A DNA stretch of 64,000 nucleotides, taken from Lysinibacillus composti. Its GTDB lineage: Bacteria; Bacillota; Bacilli; Bacillales_A; Planococcaceae. The notes beneath the pieces were generated by a model. It was not told the origin of the DNA and did no database searches. It saw only the letters and a program-made list of their open reading frames with translations. The translations under genes were made by a program, and so were the position numbers. Location: assembly GCF_016908465.1 (NCBI RefSeq), contig NZ_JAFBDY010000004.1, positions 1 to 64,000 of the forward strand. The letters are read 5' to 3'. Within the stretch, counting starts at the first letter, position 1. Each line of letters opens with the position of its first letter. Positions 33,818-42,932 of the stretch are shown piece after piece.

Positions 33818-33866
33818 ACCTATATAAATGGTCAGTGAAAGCTGGTATTTATATAGGTATTTTTTT
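33818..33866 (+). terminator. terminator after dgkB
   Basis: ACCTATATAAAT and ATTTATATAGGT form a perfect 12-bp repeat with a loop of 17 that can pair further, followed by ATTTTTTTG. Confidence 0.85.
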
Positions 33867-34155
33867 GTTTTTTTCGGTAATAAGTGATTTATGTAAGATA
33901 TTTTTAAGGAGTTTTGTGTTTATAAGAAGGTTGAAATTCATAAATGGGTAAGCTGAAGAATAGTCGAGTTGCTCTATAAAAGAGAAAGGGCGCCTTCATA
34001 AATGGAAATCTAGCGCTTTATAAAGAAAAAGAGCTCTCTCAAAAGGGAATGTCTACTTCACAACATAAACCTCAACCATTTATTCATACATTTGAAGGGA
34101 TATCATTAAGCAACTAAATTAGAGCTTTCATACACAGATAGGGTTCAATACTAAA
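33867..34155 (+). other. gap upstream of the bd-oxidase operon
   Basis: I see no gene in this stretch of about 290 bp. It should hold the promoter of the oxidase operon, but no -35/-10 pair stands out. The purine-rich, partly repetitive sequence (several GAGCTC/CTCTC pieces near 34020-34050) has no clear meaning. Confidence 0.35.
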
Positions 34156-34170
34156 AGGAGAGAGGTTAAT

Positions 34171-34266
34171 TTGTATAAAAGACAAGAAAAGTGGCTTATA
34201 TACCTAAGTTTTGGAGTGGCTGCCATTATGCTCCTTTCTATACTGGGAAGGATATTTGGAAGTTAG
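34171..34266 (+). CDS. small membrane protein upstream of bd oxidase
   Basis: 31 aa, too short for usual gene calling. Start TTG 34171, with AAAGGAGAGAGG 7-9 bp before it. It reads YKRQEKWLIYLSFGVAAIM then LLSILGRIFGS: a basic N-terminus and one strong transmembrane helix. Its stop codon touches the GGAGG of the next gene, so it would be coupled to oxidase subunit I. Single-helix subunits (CydX, CydS, CydH/Y) are known in bd oxidases, but usually elsewhere in the operon. I infer an oxidase-associated role. Confidence 0.55.
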   Translation: MYKRQEKWLIYLSFGVAAIMLLSILGRIFGS

Positions 34267-34278
34267 GAGGACGATGGT

Positions 34279-35619
34279 TTGATTAATGAAGAAGCAGTAT
34301 TTTGGAGTCGTGTGTTAACAGAAACAACGCTCTCTTTTCATATTATTTACGCTACTATAGGTGTTGGAATCCCATTAATGATTATGATTGCACAATGGGT
34401 TGGGATAAAAAATAATGACGAGCACTATATTTTACTTGCAAGACGATGGGCGAGGGGCTTTGTCATAACTGTTGCAATAGGGGTTGTAACAGGGACTGCG
34501 ATTGGACTACAACTTTCGCTACTTTGGCCAAACTTCATGCAGTTTGCTGGACAAGTTATTGCGCTTCCGCTTTTTATGGAAACTTTTGCGTTCTTCTTTG
34601 AGGCCATCTTTTTAGGGATTTATTTATATACTTGGGACCGATTTGAAGATCAGAGAAAGCACTTACTCCTTCTTATTCCTGTTGCCATTGGGGCTTCAAT
34701 GTCTGCAGTCTTTATCACAATCGTTAATGCATTTATGAATGCCCCTCAAGGGTTTGAAGTGTTGAATGGAGAGCTGGTGAATATTCAACCATTAATCGCT
34801 ATGTTTAATCCAGCGATGCCGACTAAAGTGGCCCATGTTTTAGCATCAGCTTATATGACGGCTGCATTTGTTCTAGCTTCGATTGCAGGGATTCGTCTGT
34901 TACAGGGTTCAAACCATATTTATCATAAAAAGGCGCTTTATTTGTTAATGAAATTAGGGTTTATCTTTTCAGTAGCGACAGCCCTAATAGGGGATTTTTC
35001 TGGGAAGTATTTGTCAGAATATCAACCTGAAAAACTTGCGGCGGCTGAATGGCACTTTGAAACAGAAGAAGGTGCAGAATTACTTTTATTTGGAGTACTT
35101 GAGGGGGAAGACGTTAAATACGAGATCCGTATTCCTTACGCGTTAAGTATTTTAGCACATAGTAATCCAAAGGCAGAAGTACTGGGGTTAAATGAATTTC
35201 CTCAAAATGAGATTCCGCCTCTTTATATTCATTATTTATTTGATTCAATGGTTATGATTGGGATGTTTTTACTGTTCGTTTCACTTGTCTATATTGTAGC
35301 GATGTCGAGACGGTGGAGTTTTATTAAAAAGAGATGGTTCCGGTGGGTTGTTGGCGCTTGTGGACCATTATCCATCATTGCGATTGAAGTAGGATGGTGG
35401 CTTACGGAAGTTGGTAGACAACCATGGATTTTAAGAGGATATATGAGAACAGAACAAGGAGCAACCACAAGTGGGAGTGTTGATTTGATGCTACTATTAT
35501 TCTGTATTCTGTATATTGTATTAGGTATTGGAAGCATAGTGGTGTTAAGGAGAATGTTCCGTAAAAATCCAATCGAACGTGAAATAGCAGAGCGACATGC
35601 CGATAGGAAGGTGAAGTAA
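34279..35619 (+). CDS. cydA: cytochrome bd-type quinol oxidase subunit I
   Basis: 446 aa, typical of the short-Q-loop Gram-positive group. It carries the haem ligands: His21 in TTLSFHIIYATIGVG, a second His in KVAHVLASAYMTAAF (near residue 187) and the Met in DSMVMIGMFLLF. Also seen are the proton-path Glu in FMETFAFFFEAIFLG and the quinol signature VGRQPWILRGYMRTEQG. About nine membrane helices. The start is TTG 34279, with GGAGG 8 bp upstream; the only nearby ATG runs into a stop. It may be the YthA-like paralogue (the bd variant often without haem d) rather than classical CydA. Confidence 0.88.
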   Translation: MINEEAVFWSRVLTETTLSFHIIYATIGVGIPLMIMIAQWVGIKNNDEHYILLARRWARGFVITVAIGVVTGTAIGLQLSLLWPNFMQFAGQVIALPLFMETFAFFFEAIFLGIYLYTWDRFEDQRKHLLLLIPVAIGASMSAVFITIVNAFMNAPQGFEVLNGELVNIQPLIAMFNPAMPTKVAHVLASAYMTAAFVLASIAGIRLLQGSNHIYHKKALYLLMKLGFIFSVATALIGDFSGKYLSEYQPEKLAAAEWHFETEEGAELLLFGVLEGEDVKYEIRIPYALSILAHSNPKAEVLGLNEFPQNEIPPLYIHYLFDSMVMIGMFLLFVSLVYIVAMSRRWSFIKKRWFRWVVGACGPLSIIAIEVGWWLTEVGRQPWILRGYMRTEQGATTSGSVDLMLLLFCILYIVLGIGSIVVLRRMFRKNPIEREIAERHADRKVK

Positions 35620-35620
35620 A

Positions 35621-36646
35621 TTGGGTCTTGAGATTTTAGGAATTACAGTTTTATGGCTATTCCTCTTCGGCTATGTAATTATTGCGTCCATCGACTTTGG
35701 AGCTGGATTTTTCAATGCCTACAGTATTTTAACGGGTCGTTCGCATATTTTAACGAATATTATTAGTAGGTATTTATCACCGGTTTGGGAAGTGACAAAT
35801 GTATTTTTAGTCTTTTTCTTTGTAGGAATTGTCGGTTTCTTTCCTAAAACAGCCTATTATTATGGGACGATTTTGCTTGTACCGATCAGCATCTCAGTAG
35901 TATTGTTATCTATTCGCGGTTCCTATTACGCATTTGAGGCTTACGTATCGAAAGGGCATAAAGGCTATGCTTTTGCATACGGGGGAGCCGGATTATTAAT
36001 ACCTGCATCATTGTCCGTTGTGTTTACCATCTCAGAGGGTGGATTTGTAGAGATCGTTAATGGTGGGCCTCAATTAGATTATTGGAAATTATACACAAGC
36101 CCTCTTTCCTGGAGTATTGTCTTACTAAGTATTGTAGCCGTTCTTTATATATCGGCTGTCTTTTTGACATGGTATGCATGGAAAGCTGGAGATCAACCTG
36201 CATCACAACTAATGCGTAAATATGCACTAATATGGGCAGCACCATTAATAATTACTGCAGTAGGCATCGTCTATGAAATGCGAAGCCATAATGTCGAGCG
36301 ATTTGAGATGATGGGAAATCTATGGATGGTTTTTGCCTTATCTGCAATTCTTTTCATATTTACCATATGGTGTATTTGGCAAAAAAGACATTATGGCTTA
36401 GCAGTTATTTTGTTAATTCTTCAATTTGCATTGGCATTTTTTGCATATGGTTTCTCTCATTATCCGTATTTATTATATCCATATTTAACTATTCACGAAG
36501 GGTTCACCAATACGGAGATGGCACTCGCTCTAGTTATTGCTTTTATTGCAGGACTGTGCTTACTCATACCATCACTTTATCTATTGTTTAGACTGTTTGT
36601 GTTTAACAAGGGTTACGTGAGAGGTGAACGGAAAGAACATGTATAG
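35621..36646 (+). CDS. cydB: cytochrome bd-type quinol oxidase subunit II
   Basis: 341 aa, eight to nine membrane helices. The family start ITVLWLFLFGYVIIASIDFGAGFFNAY has the conserved acidic residue for cofactor contact (FDxGxG-like IDFGAGF). SPVWEVTNVFLVFFFVG is the other signature. Start TTG 35621, one base after the subunit I stop. It resembles YthB. Subunit II of this group does not itself carry haem. Confidence 0.87.
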   Translation: MGLEILGITVLWLFLFGYVIIASIDFGAGFFNAYSILTGRSHILTNIISRYLSPVWEVTNVFLVFFFVGIVGFFPKTAYYYGTILLVPISISVVLLSIRGSYYAFEAYVSKGHKGYAFAYGGAGLLIPASLSVVFTISEGGFVEIVNGGPQLDYWKLYTSPLSWSIVLLSIVAVLYISAVFLTWYAWKAGDQPASQLMRKYALIWAAPLIITAVGIVYEMRSHNVERFEMMGNLWMVFALSAILFIFTIWCIWQKRHYGLAVILLILQFALAFFAYGFSHYPYLLYPYLTIHEGFTNTEMALALVIAFIAGLCLLIPSLYLLFRLFVFNKGYVRGERKEHV

Positions 36647-36658
36647 GAGGGGAATCAT

Positions 36659-36778
36659 ATGAATGAGTTTATGATATTTGTTGCTCCATTTTTAACTATA
36701 ATCTTTGCGATATTTTTTGCATTTTATGTTGCGCCAAAGGATCGATTTGTAAAAGAGAATGAACGGCATAGAAGATAA
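36659..36778 (+). CDS. cydS: CydS-like small oxidase subunit
   Basis: 39 aa. It begins MNEFMIFVAPFLTIIFAIF, then continues FAFYVAPKDRFVKENERHRR. One transmembrane helix with an APxxxxxF start and a polar, charged end resembles CydS of the Geobacillus bd oxidase, which sits beside CydA and fills the place of E. coli CydX. GGAGGGG lies 8 bp before the ATG, and the gene follows subunit II by 12 bp. Too short for standard gene finders; the call rests on position and build. Confidence 0.7.
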   Translation: MNEFMIFVAPFLTIIFAIFFAFYVAPKDRFVKENERHRR

Positions 36779-36780
36779 AG

Positions 36781-36813
36781 GAGCTGCTTTTACTAGTAGC
36801 TCTTTTATTTTTT
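36781..36813 (+). terminator. terminator of the bd-oxidase operon
   Basis: GAGCT and AGCTC flank a loop that can pair partly, followed by a long T run (TTTTATTTTTTTT). The stem is short, but the U tract is strong. Confidence 0.6.
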
Positions 36814-36924
36814 TTGAGGCAAATCTGTAGAAAAAGAAAAAATAACATAATATAGTCAGATTTGTTTTTATTACATTCGTTTGTGTCCATGCTAAAATAG
36901 AGGAGCTGAATGGAGGACGTAACA

Positions 36925-38292
36925 ATGGTAACACCAGTAAAAAAGAATGATCGAAAAACAGTTTATATAGAAGATTTGACTCATGACGGGAATGGCGTGG
37001 CAAAAATAGATGGCTATCCGTTATTTATTCGCGGAGCACTTCCACAAGAAACAGTGGAGGTTCACGTATTAAAAACACTAAAAAATTATGGATTTGCCAA
37101 AGTAGTGGAAATCCTGGAGTCTTCGCCTGATCGTGTTAAAGCGCCATGTATTTATTTTGGTCCTTGTGGAGGGTGTCAACTTCAACATTTATCATACGAG
37201 GGGCAGCTTAAATGGAAAGAAAATATGGTGCGCAACGTCATGAAACGTATTGGGAAAATCGATGTGCCTGTACTTCCAGTAAAGGGTATGAAGGATCCGT
37301 GGAATTATCGTAATAAATCGCAAATCCCATTTTCAATAACTGAAACGGGGCCAGTAGCAGGATTTTATAAGATGAAATCTCACGAAATTGTGGATATGGA
37401 ACGTTGTCTAATTCAAGTAAGTGAAGCAGATAGCATGATGGCCAATTTGAAAAAAGAGTTAACAGACATTGGGTTGCAGCCTTATAATGAGGCCACTCAT
37501 CAAGGAATGCTACGCCATGTTGTTGTTCGAAAAGGAAGAGTGACGGGGGAAGTAATGATTGTACTCATTACGAAAAGTCGCAAGTTTCCTCAAAAAGAAC
37601 AGGCAATCGAAGTGATACAAAGACTTGTACCGAATGTGACGTCCATTGTACAAAACGTGAATAGTGAGAAAACCAATGTGATTTTTGGTAATGAAACGAT
37701 TACACTTTGGGGCAAAGATTCCATTGAAGACACAATCGGTGGTGTACGTTTCGAAATTTCTGCACGCTCATTCTATCAAGTAAACCCTGTACAAACAGAG
37801 GTATTATATAAACAGGCGTTAGACTACGCACAACTAACAGGTGATGAAACCGTTATAGATGCATACTGCGGTATTGGTACGATCTCTTTATTCTTAGCTC
37901 AAAATGCAAAATCTGTAATGGGTGTAGAAATCGTGGAACAAGCAATTGAAGATGCAAAGCGTAACGCAGAACTAAATGGTTTCACCAACACGTATTTCGA
38001 AGCAGGCCCAGCAGAAGAAGTCATTCCTCGTTGGTATAAAGAAGGTAAAGAAGCTGATGTGTTAGTAGTTGACCCACCTCGCAAAGGTTGTGACGAAGCA
38101 TTACTTAACACAATCATTGAACAAAGGCCGAAACGAGTCGTTTACGTATCGTGTAATCCAGCGACACTTGCGCGGGACCTAAGAATCCTAGAAGATGGTG
38201 GATATAAAACGATGGAAGTGCAGCCAGTAGACATGTTCCCTCAGACGACACACGTGGAGTGTGTTGCCTTGATGTCTAGGGTGGAGAAATAG
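36925..38292 (+). CDS. rlmCD: 23S rRNA (uracil-C5)-methyltransferase RlmCD
   Basis: 455 aa. In B. subtilis the orthologue methylates both U747 and U1939 of 23S rRNA. It has an N-terminal TRAM domain ([20 protein letters not shown]), the iron-sulfur cysteines in [15 protein letters not shown] (near residues 76-90), the SAM-binding [16 protein letters not shown] (near 311-326), DPPRKGCD and the catalytic Cys in [10 protein letters not shown] (near 411). ATG 36925 is chosen since GGAGG lies 8 bp before it. It is the last gene of the conserved chromosomal block; mobile DNA follows. Confidence 0.95.
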   Translation: MVTPVKKNDRKTVYIEDLTHDGNGVAKIDGYPLFIRGALPQETVEVHVLKTLKNYGFAKVVEILESSPDRVKAPCIYFGPCGGCQLQHLSYEGQLKWKENMVRNVMKRIGKIDVPVLPVKGMKDPWNYRNKSQIPFSITETGPVAGFYKMKSHEIVDMERCLIQVSEADSMMANLKKELTDIGLQPYNEATHQGMLRHVVVRKGRVTGEVMIVLITKSRKFPQKEQAIEVIQRLVPNVTSIVQNVNSEKTNVIFGNETITLWGKDSIEDTIGGVRFEISARSFYQVNPVQTEVLYKQALDYAQLTGDETVIDAYCGIGTISLFLAQNAKSVMGVEIVEQAIEDAKRNAELNGFTNTYFEAGPAEEVIPRWYKEGKEADVLVVDPPRKGCDEALLNTIIEQRPKRVVYVSCNPATLARDLRILEDGGYKTMEVQPVDMFPQTTHVECVALMSRVEK

Positions 38293-38315
38293 CGCTATTC
38301 AAAGTAATGATAAAT

Positions 38316-38391
38316 AAAGGGTTTTCGAGATTGGGAAACATTCTGCCAGTTGTGCGATGGATATTCTTAGTCTCGAAAACCCTTGTTTTTA
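38316..38391. terminator. long-loop inverted repeat after rlmCD
   Basis: AAGGGTTTTCGAGA (38317-38330) and TCTCGAAAACCCTT (38371-38384) are a perfect 14-bp inverted repeat around a 40-base loop, followed by GTTTTTATTT. It can act as the rlmCD terminator. It is also the last structure before the mobile region. The following 38392-38640 is very AT-rich with no supported gene. Confidence 0.65.
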
Positions 38392-38651
38392 TTTACTAAG
38401 GAAACATATCGACTGTGGAAATGGGCAAAGGGTTGAGGAGATAGGATGGATAATTTTGTAGGGTGTGGAGATAGGATAGATGTAATAAATAACAAATGTC
38501 CAAACTATATCTGTTCGAAATGATAGGTGGAATTGAAATAATAAGTATTTAATATAAACAGTATATATCAACGCTAATTCATATCTACTACCATTAAATC
38601 ATATTTAATATTGCAATTTTATATTAAAATATTTATATTCATAGGTTTTTA

Positions 38652-38660
38652 TGTTATAAT
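38652..38660 (+). promoter_or_regulatory. extended -10 promoter of the restriction island
   Basis: TGTTATAAT is a perfect extended -10 (TGnTATAAT). The -35 at the expected distance is poor, which is common for extended -10 promoters. It lies 48 bp before the HTH gene start and would drive all six genes to 46275. Confidence 0.55.
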
Positions 38661-38707
38661 AGATTACTATAATTATTATCACCAGTTTGATATCCGAGGT
38701 GAAAGAA

Positions 38708-38896
38708 ATGAATGAGATGAATGAAAAATGGTCAAACCTTGAGGAAATTTCTGAGTATTTAGGGGTTACAAAAGATACAATTCGAAATTGGATAAAAAAA
38801 ACTGATATCCCTGCTCATAAAATTGGTCGGCAGTGGAAGTTTAAACTTTCAGAAGTTGATGAATGGGTCAAGAGTGGAAAAAGTGCGATAGAATAA
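38708..38896 (+). CDS. excisionase-type helix-turn-helix protein
   Basis: 62 aa. It is one winged-helix unit of the excisionase/MerR-like class: NLEEISEYLGVTKDTIRNWI, then IPAHKIGRQWKFKLSEVDEWV. Start ATG 38708 with GAGGTG 6 bp upstream; a longer frame from TTG 38687 would cover that site. It opens the operon with the methyltransferases. It may be a controller (C-protein role) of the restriction genes; alternatively it is a leftover excision factor of the element. The operon context favours the first. Confidence 0.8.
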   Translation: MNEMNEKWSNLEEISEYLGVTKDTIRNWIKKTDIPAHKIGRQWKFKLSEVDEWVKSGKSAIE

Positions 38897-38916
38897 GTTT
38901 TGGAAGGAAGAGCTTT

Positions 38917-39648
38917 ATGGCAGAAATACGTTTATACAACGGTGATTGTATCGAAACGATGAAGCAACTAGACGATGCATCTGTTGATTTGATAATAACC
39001 GATCCCCCATATAATTTAGGGAATTTTATGAAAAATAGAGATACCAATCTTGTAAAAATGAGAGAAAACTTTTTTGGAGCAGCTGGTTGGGATGACCTTG
39101 ACTTTGATGATTGGCAAAAGTCAATGGATAACTTTTTTATGGAGTCTGCTAGGGTATTAAAAAAAGGTGGTTCTATGATTGTCTTCATGGCAATTATTAA
39201 AGTTGAAACGTTGATTAGGCTTGCAGAAAAAAGTGGATTTTATTATAAGACTACAGGTATTTGGCATAAGTTAAATCCAATGCCACGAAATATGAATCTC
39301 CATTTTGTCAATTCAACTGAAGCATGGCTATACTTCACATATAAAACACGTACAGGTACATTTAATAATGAAGGGCGTTTAATCCATGATTTTATAGAAA
39401 CCTCAATTACACCGAATGGGGAGAAAAAATATGGCAAGCACCCTACTCAAAAGCCAGAACAATTAATGGAACATTTTGTGGAAATTTTATCTATTGAGGG
39501 TGATACTGTCTTGGACCCATTTATGGGAAGCGGAACAACTGGAGTAGCTGCGAAAAGACATAATAGAAACTTTATTGGAATTGAGTTAGATAAAGATTAT
39601 TTTAATGCTGCATCTAAGCGTATCGAGGAGGTGCAAAATGAAGCCTAA
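38917..39648 (+). CDS. site-specific DNA methyltransferase, beta class (N6-A or N4-C)
   Basis: 243 aa. Motif IV DPPYNLG is near residues 29-35 and comes before motif I DPFMGSGTTG (near 201-210), the order of the beta class; these methylate exocyclic amino groups. KHPTQKPEQLMEHFVEIL precedes motif I as usual. The target-recognition part between them is short. Start ATG 38917 follows GGAAGGA. The gene overlaps the C5 methyltransferase by 11 bp. It likely protects one strand or one half of the site cut by the McrBC-like pair. Confidence 0.88.
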   Translation: MAEIRLYNGDCIETMKQLDDASVDLIITDPPYNLGNFMKNRDTNLVKMRENFFGAAGWDDLDFDDWQKSMDNFFMESARVLKKGGSMIVFMAIIKVETLIRLAEKSGFYYKTTGIWHKLNPMPRNMNLHFVNSTEAWLYFTYKTRTGTFNNEGRLIHDFIETSITPNGEKKYGKHPTQKPEQLMEHFVEILSIEGDTVLDPFMGSGTTGVAAKRHNRNFIGIELDKDYFNAASKRIEEVQNEA

Positions 39649-40726
39649 AGTAATCGATTTATTTGCAGGTGTTGGAGGAATGTCTTTGGGATTTGAACAA
39701 ATGGGATTTGATGTAGTATTTGCAAATGAATATGATGTCTCAATAGCAGATGCCTATAAAATAAACCATCCTAATACGGATATGTTAGTGGCCGATATAA
39801 CAACTGTAGATTTTGAAAAAACATTTTCAAGGTATTTTGGGGAAATAGACGTGATTATCGGAGGGCCACCATGTCAAGGATTTTCGCAGAAGGGTCAGAG
39901 AAAAACAATTCATGATGAACGTAATTTCCTTTTTAAGTCTTTTGTGAGAGTTGTTGAGAAAGTACGACCAAAGTACTTTGTGATGGAAAATGTCCCCAAT
40001 TTACTTACTGCTGAACGCGGGTATTTTAAGAAGGAACTAGAGAAACTCTTTAATGACATGGGTTACGAATTAAACATGGGAGTGTTAAATGCGTCAGATT
40101 ATGGAGTGCCACAAAATAGAAGACGTGCGATAATTATTGGTAAGCAAGGAGATGTTGCCCCTTCACTCCCAACACCACAAGAAGGTAAAGTAACAATATG
40201 GGACGCAATAAGTGATTTAGCTTACTTGAATTCTGGTGAGGGATCTGAAAAACAAGAATATAGAAACCCGCCACAAAGTTCTTACCAAGAAACTTTGAGA
40301 AAAGAATCAACTATTTTATATAATCACGTTGCAACTAATCATTCTGCTTTAGCTTTAGAAAGGTTGTCATTGATTCCACCAAATAGTGGCAAGGAGGTTC
40401 TTCCAGAAGAGCACTTAACAAAATCTATTTATAGTGGTACTTGGACCCGTATGAGAAAAAATGAAGTATCTGTTACCATTACGACACGGTTTGATACACC
40501 ATCATCAGGAAAGTTTACACATCCTTTTTTGAATCGTGCAATTACTGTTCGTGAAGCGGCTCGCATACAGTCTTTCCCAGACTCCTTTCACTTTGTTGGT
40601 ACTAAAGGATCTCAAATGAAACAGGTAGGAAATGCTGTTCCGCCTTTATTAGCTAAAGCCATTGCTCAGGTTATTATGAAAGATATAGAAGTCTATAAGG
40701 AGGATACTGCATATGCAAAGGCCTGA
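39638..40726 (+). CDS. C5-cytosine DNA methyltransferase
   Basis: 362 aa. Motif I VIDLFAGVGGMSLGFEQ is at residues 5-21. Motif IV GGPPCQGFSQKGQRK has the catalytic Cys near 79. Motif VI is FVMENVPNL, motif VIII QNRRRAIIIG, and motifs IX and X REAARIQSFPDSF and QVGNAVPPLLAKAI. All ten main motifs look intact. Start ATG 39638 with GAGGAGGTG; the frame upstream lies within the previous gene. It overlaps both neighbours, a sign of coupled translation. The variable region between VIII and IX is about 100 residues, small for a single target. Confidence 0.92.
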   Translation: MKPKVIDLFAGVGGMSLGFEQMGFDVVFANEYDVSIADAYKINHPNTDMLVADITTVDFEKTFSRYFGEIDVIIGGPPCQGFSQKGQRKTIHDERNFLFKSFVRVVEKVRPKYFVMENVPNLLTAERGYFKKELEKLFNDMGYELNMGVLNASDYGVPQNRRRAIIIGKQGDVAPSLPTPQEGKVTIWDAISDLAYLNSGEGSEKQEYRNPPQSSYQETLRKESTILYNHVATNHSALALERLSLIPPNSGKEVLPEEHLTKSIYSGTWTRMRKNEVSVTITTRFDTPSSGKFTHPFLNRAITVREAARIQSFPDSFHFVGTKGSQMKQVGNAVPPLLAKAIAQVIMKDIEVYKEDTAYAKA

Positions 40727-42932
40727 AAACATGGAAATTTATGAAGATATAGATTTAAAGCTTGGCATTAAGTCATCTTTGCCCAACGTTAAAGCTACAC
40801 TTGCCCTTTTTATTTTGATTTGGAAGAGTGAAGGACGTCCGGCAGAAGTAAAATATTCAGTTCAAGATGGTGATTCAATTCGTATTTCGGATGAACTCAT
40901 GAATAAGCTTATTGCATACTCTTCACCAGTGTATAGTGCTCATGGCGTTTCGGATGATCAATTTCGTCAAACGGTGAATAACAATCAACTATTAAAATCA
41001 CAAATGGAAGCTCTTATTGTAGCGTTTGAACTGTATTGGAAATTGGGCGAAATTGTTTTTCAGGATAATACTAAGCCTGTTAGTTCTGAGAGAACAGGTG
41101 GTGTGAGATATCCAAAAGAGATACATTTTACTTTGAATATGGATATTATTGATGTAGCTATGGCTGTGGCAGAGGAGAAATATAAGGAAGTTTTGCTTAA
41201 TTGGTTGGGATTGAATGTTGCCACAAGTGAACGAGAAGATAAATTGCTTAAGTCCGTATTAACGGCTTTGTCAGAAACAGCCGTATTTAAACTTGATGAT
41301 AGTGGTCAAGATGTAATTTTTAATCAAGATAGCATCTATCGTAAACTTTTAGCTACCACCGAACCAGTAGACATTAATGGTGATAAAGAAGCCAAGGGTT
41401 CATTACGAGTTCTGAAAACCTCGCTAAATGATGGAACTAATCCATATTTGAACTATTCGCGTGGAACAGTTACTTCTACAAATGATCCGGATCTAAACCT
41501 TGCCGATTATCAAAAACGTGTTTCTACATTCTTGTCTCTAAGTACTACAAAAATCGTAGGAATTGATGAGTATGAAGAAGTACAGAGTGGGGCAGATGCT
41601 GCACATGAATCCAATGATGACTATCTTACCGATTCTTCTAATGCTGAATTAATAAAATATAAAACAGGATATCAAACTGATTTCCACCATAATAGAATTA
41701 TCTTTGGTGCTCCAGGAACAGGTAAAAGTTATACTTTAAATCGAGATAAGGAGACCTTGCTTAAAAATGGTGGCGAGTACGAGCGTGTGACTTTCCATCC
41801 CGACTATTCGTATGCTAACTTTGTGGGAACTTACAAGCCTACGATGGTGGATTCAGTAAAGAATCTGATTGGAAGCAAAGATGAGAGGGATGTTTTAACT
41901 GTTCTGTTGGATGATAAAACGGCTCAAGAAAAATATGATTTGCTATATGAAAAATTTAAAGATGGCGATTTAACTCGCTTACCACTTTTACTAGGATTAT
42001 ATAGTGATGACAAGTTTAAAACTAAGAAAAAAGATGGCTCTGATGCTAGTGGTGATAATAGCGTTGAACGAAATCATGGTCGTGCGATTAGGCCATATGT
42101 AAATCTGATTTCAAATAAACAACCTGCTAGTGAAATTGCATATGAATACGTTCCTGGCCCATTTATGAGGACGTATGTTAAAGCACTTAAAAATGCTCAG
42201 TCAGATAGTCCTAAGCCATTTTTATTAATTGTTGAAGAAATCAACAGAGCGAATGTTGCAGCTGTATTTGGTGATATATTTCAGTTATTAGACCGTGATG
42301 AGGATAATGTTAGTGAATATGCTATTCAAACATCTGAGGATATTAAAAAATATCTTGCTAAAGAATTAGGAGGTAATCCACAAGAGTATTCTGAAATCAA
42401 AATTCCAGATAATATGTTTATATGGGCAACTATGAATAGTGCTGACCAAGGAGTATTCCCTATGGATACTGCATTCAAACGTAGATGGGACTTCACTTAT
42501 TTAGGTATTGATGATAGCGAAGAAAAAATTGTAGGTAAAACTGTTGAACTAGGTAAAGGTGCAAACAAGAGAATAGTTGAGTGGAATGAATTGCGTAAAG
42601 CGATAAATACTGAACTTCTTTCATATAAAGTGAATGAGGATAAGTTGCTTGGCCCATATTTTCTGTCAAGGAAAATCGTTCCTGAAACGGAGCCTATTGA
42701 CCCAACAAAGTTTATCGCCACATTTAAGAGCAAAGTTATCATGTATTTATTTGATGACGCAGCAAAGCAAAAACGCCAGACTCTTTTTGATGGTTGTAAT
42801 GATAAGACGACATACTCTTCTATTTGCAAAGAGTTTGAGGAAAAGGGTGTATTTATCTTTGCCAAAAATATCAGCAATAAATTCCCTGCTACTGCACCTA
42901 CAAATAACCTTACAGGGGACGGTGCAGAATGA
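40713..42932 (+). CDS. mcrB: McrB-like AAA+ restriction subunit
   Basis: 739 aa. The C-terminal half is an AAA+ GTPase of the McrB type: Walker A GAPGTGKS (near 332-339), Walker B with LLIVEEINRANVAAVFGDIF (near 503-522), the McrB signature WATMNSADQGVFPMDTAFKRRW (near 570) and arginine-rich end. The first about 320 residues match no domain I recognise; in McrB this part reads the DNA target. AAGGAGG stands before the ATG. It overlaps both the methyltransferase and mcrC genes (4 bp). Known analogue: LlaJI, where McrB/McrC-like subunits act with methyltransferases as a type II system. Confidence 0.88.
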   Translation: MQRPENMEIYEDIDLKLGIKSSLPNVKATLALFILIWKSEGRPAEVKYSVQDGDSIRISDELMNKLIAYSSPVYSAHGVSDDQFRQTVNNNQLLKSQMEALIVAFELYWKLGEIVFQDNTKPVSSERTGGVRYPKEIHFTLNMDIIDVAMAVAEEKYKEVLLNWLGLNVATSEREDKLLKSVLTALSETAVFKLDDSGQDVIFNQDSIYRKLLATTEPVDINGDKEAKGSLRVLKTSLNDGTNPYLNYSRGTVTSTNDPDLNLADYQKRVSTFLSLSTTKIVGIDEYEEVQSGADAAHESNDDYLTDSSNAELIKYKTGYQTDFHHNRIIFGAPGTGKSYTLNRDKETLLKNGGEYERVTFHPDYSYANFVGTYKPTMVDSVKNLIGSKDERDVLTVLLDDKTAQEKYDLLYEKFKDGDLTRLPLLLGLYSDDKFKTKKKDGSDASGDNSVERNHGRAIRPYVNLISNKQPASEIAYEYVPGPFMRTYVKALKNAQSDSPKPFLLIVEEINRANVAAVFGDIFQLLDRDEDNVSEYAIQTSEDIKKYLAKELGGNPQEYSEIKIPDNMFIWATMNSADQGVFPMDTAFKRRWDFTYLGIDDSEEKIVGKTVELGKGANKRIVEWNELRKAINTELLSYKVNEDKLLGPYFLSRKIVPETEPIDPTKFIATFKSKVIMYLFDDAAKQKRQTLFDGCNDKTTYSSICKEFEEKGVFIFAKNISNKFPATAPTNNLTGDGAE

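Noticed and set aside
38251-38266. Conserved CACGTGGAGTGTGT stretch near the rlmCD end as an att core
   Set aside because: It encodes the conserved HVECV of the enzyme, so conservation is expected; without the right end of the element no repeat can be shown.
38708-38896. Excisionase of the element
   Set aside because: No integrase gene is nearby, and the gene is co-transcribed with methyltransferases; a controller role is more likely, though not proven.
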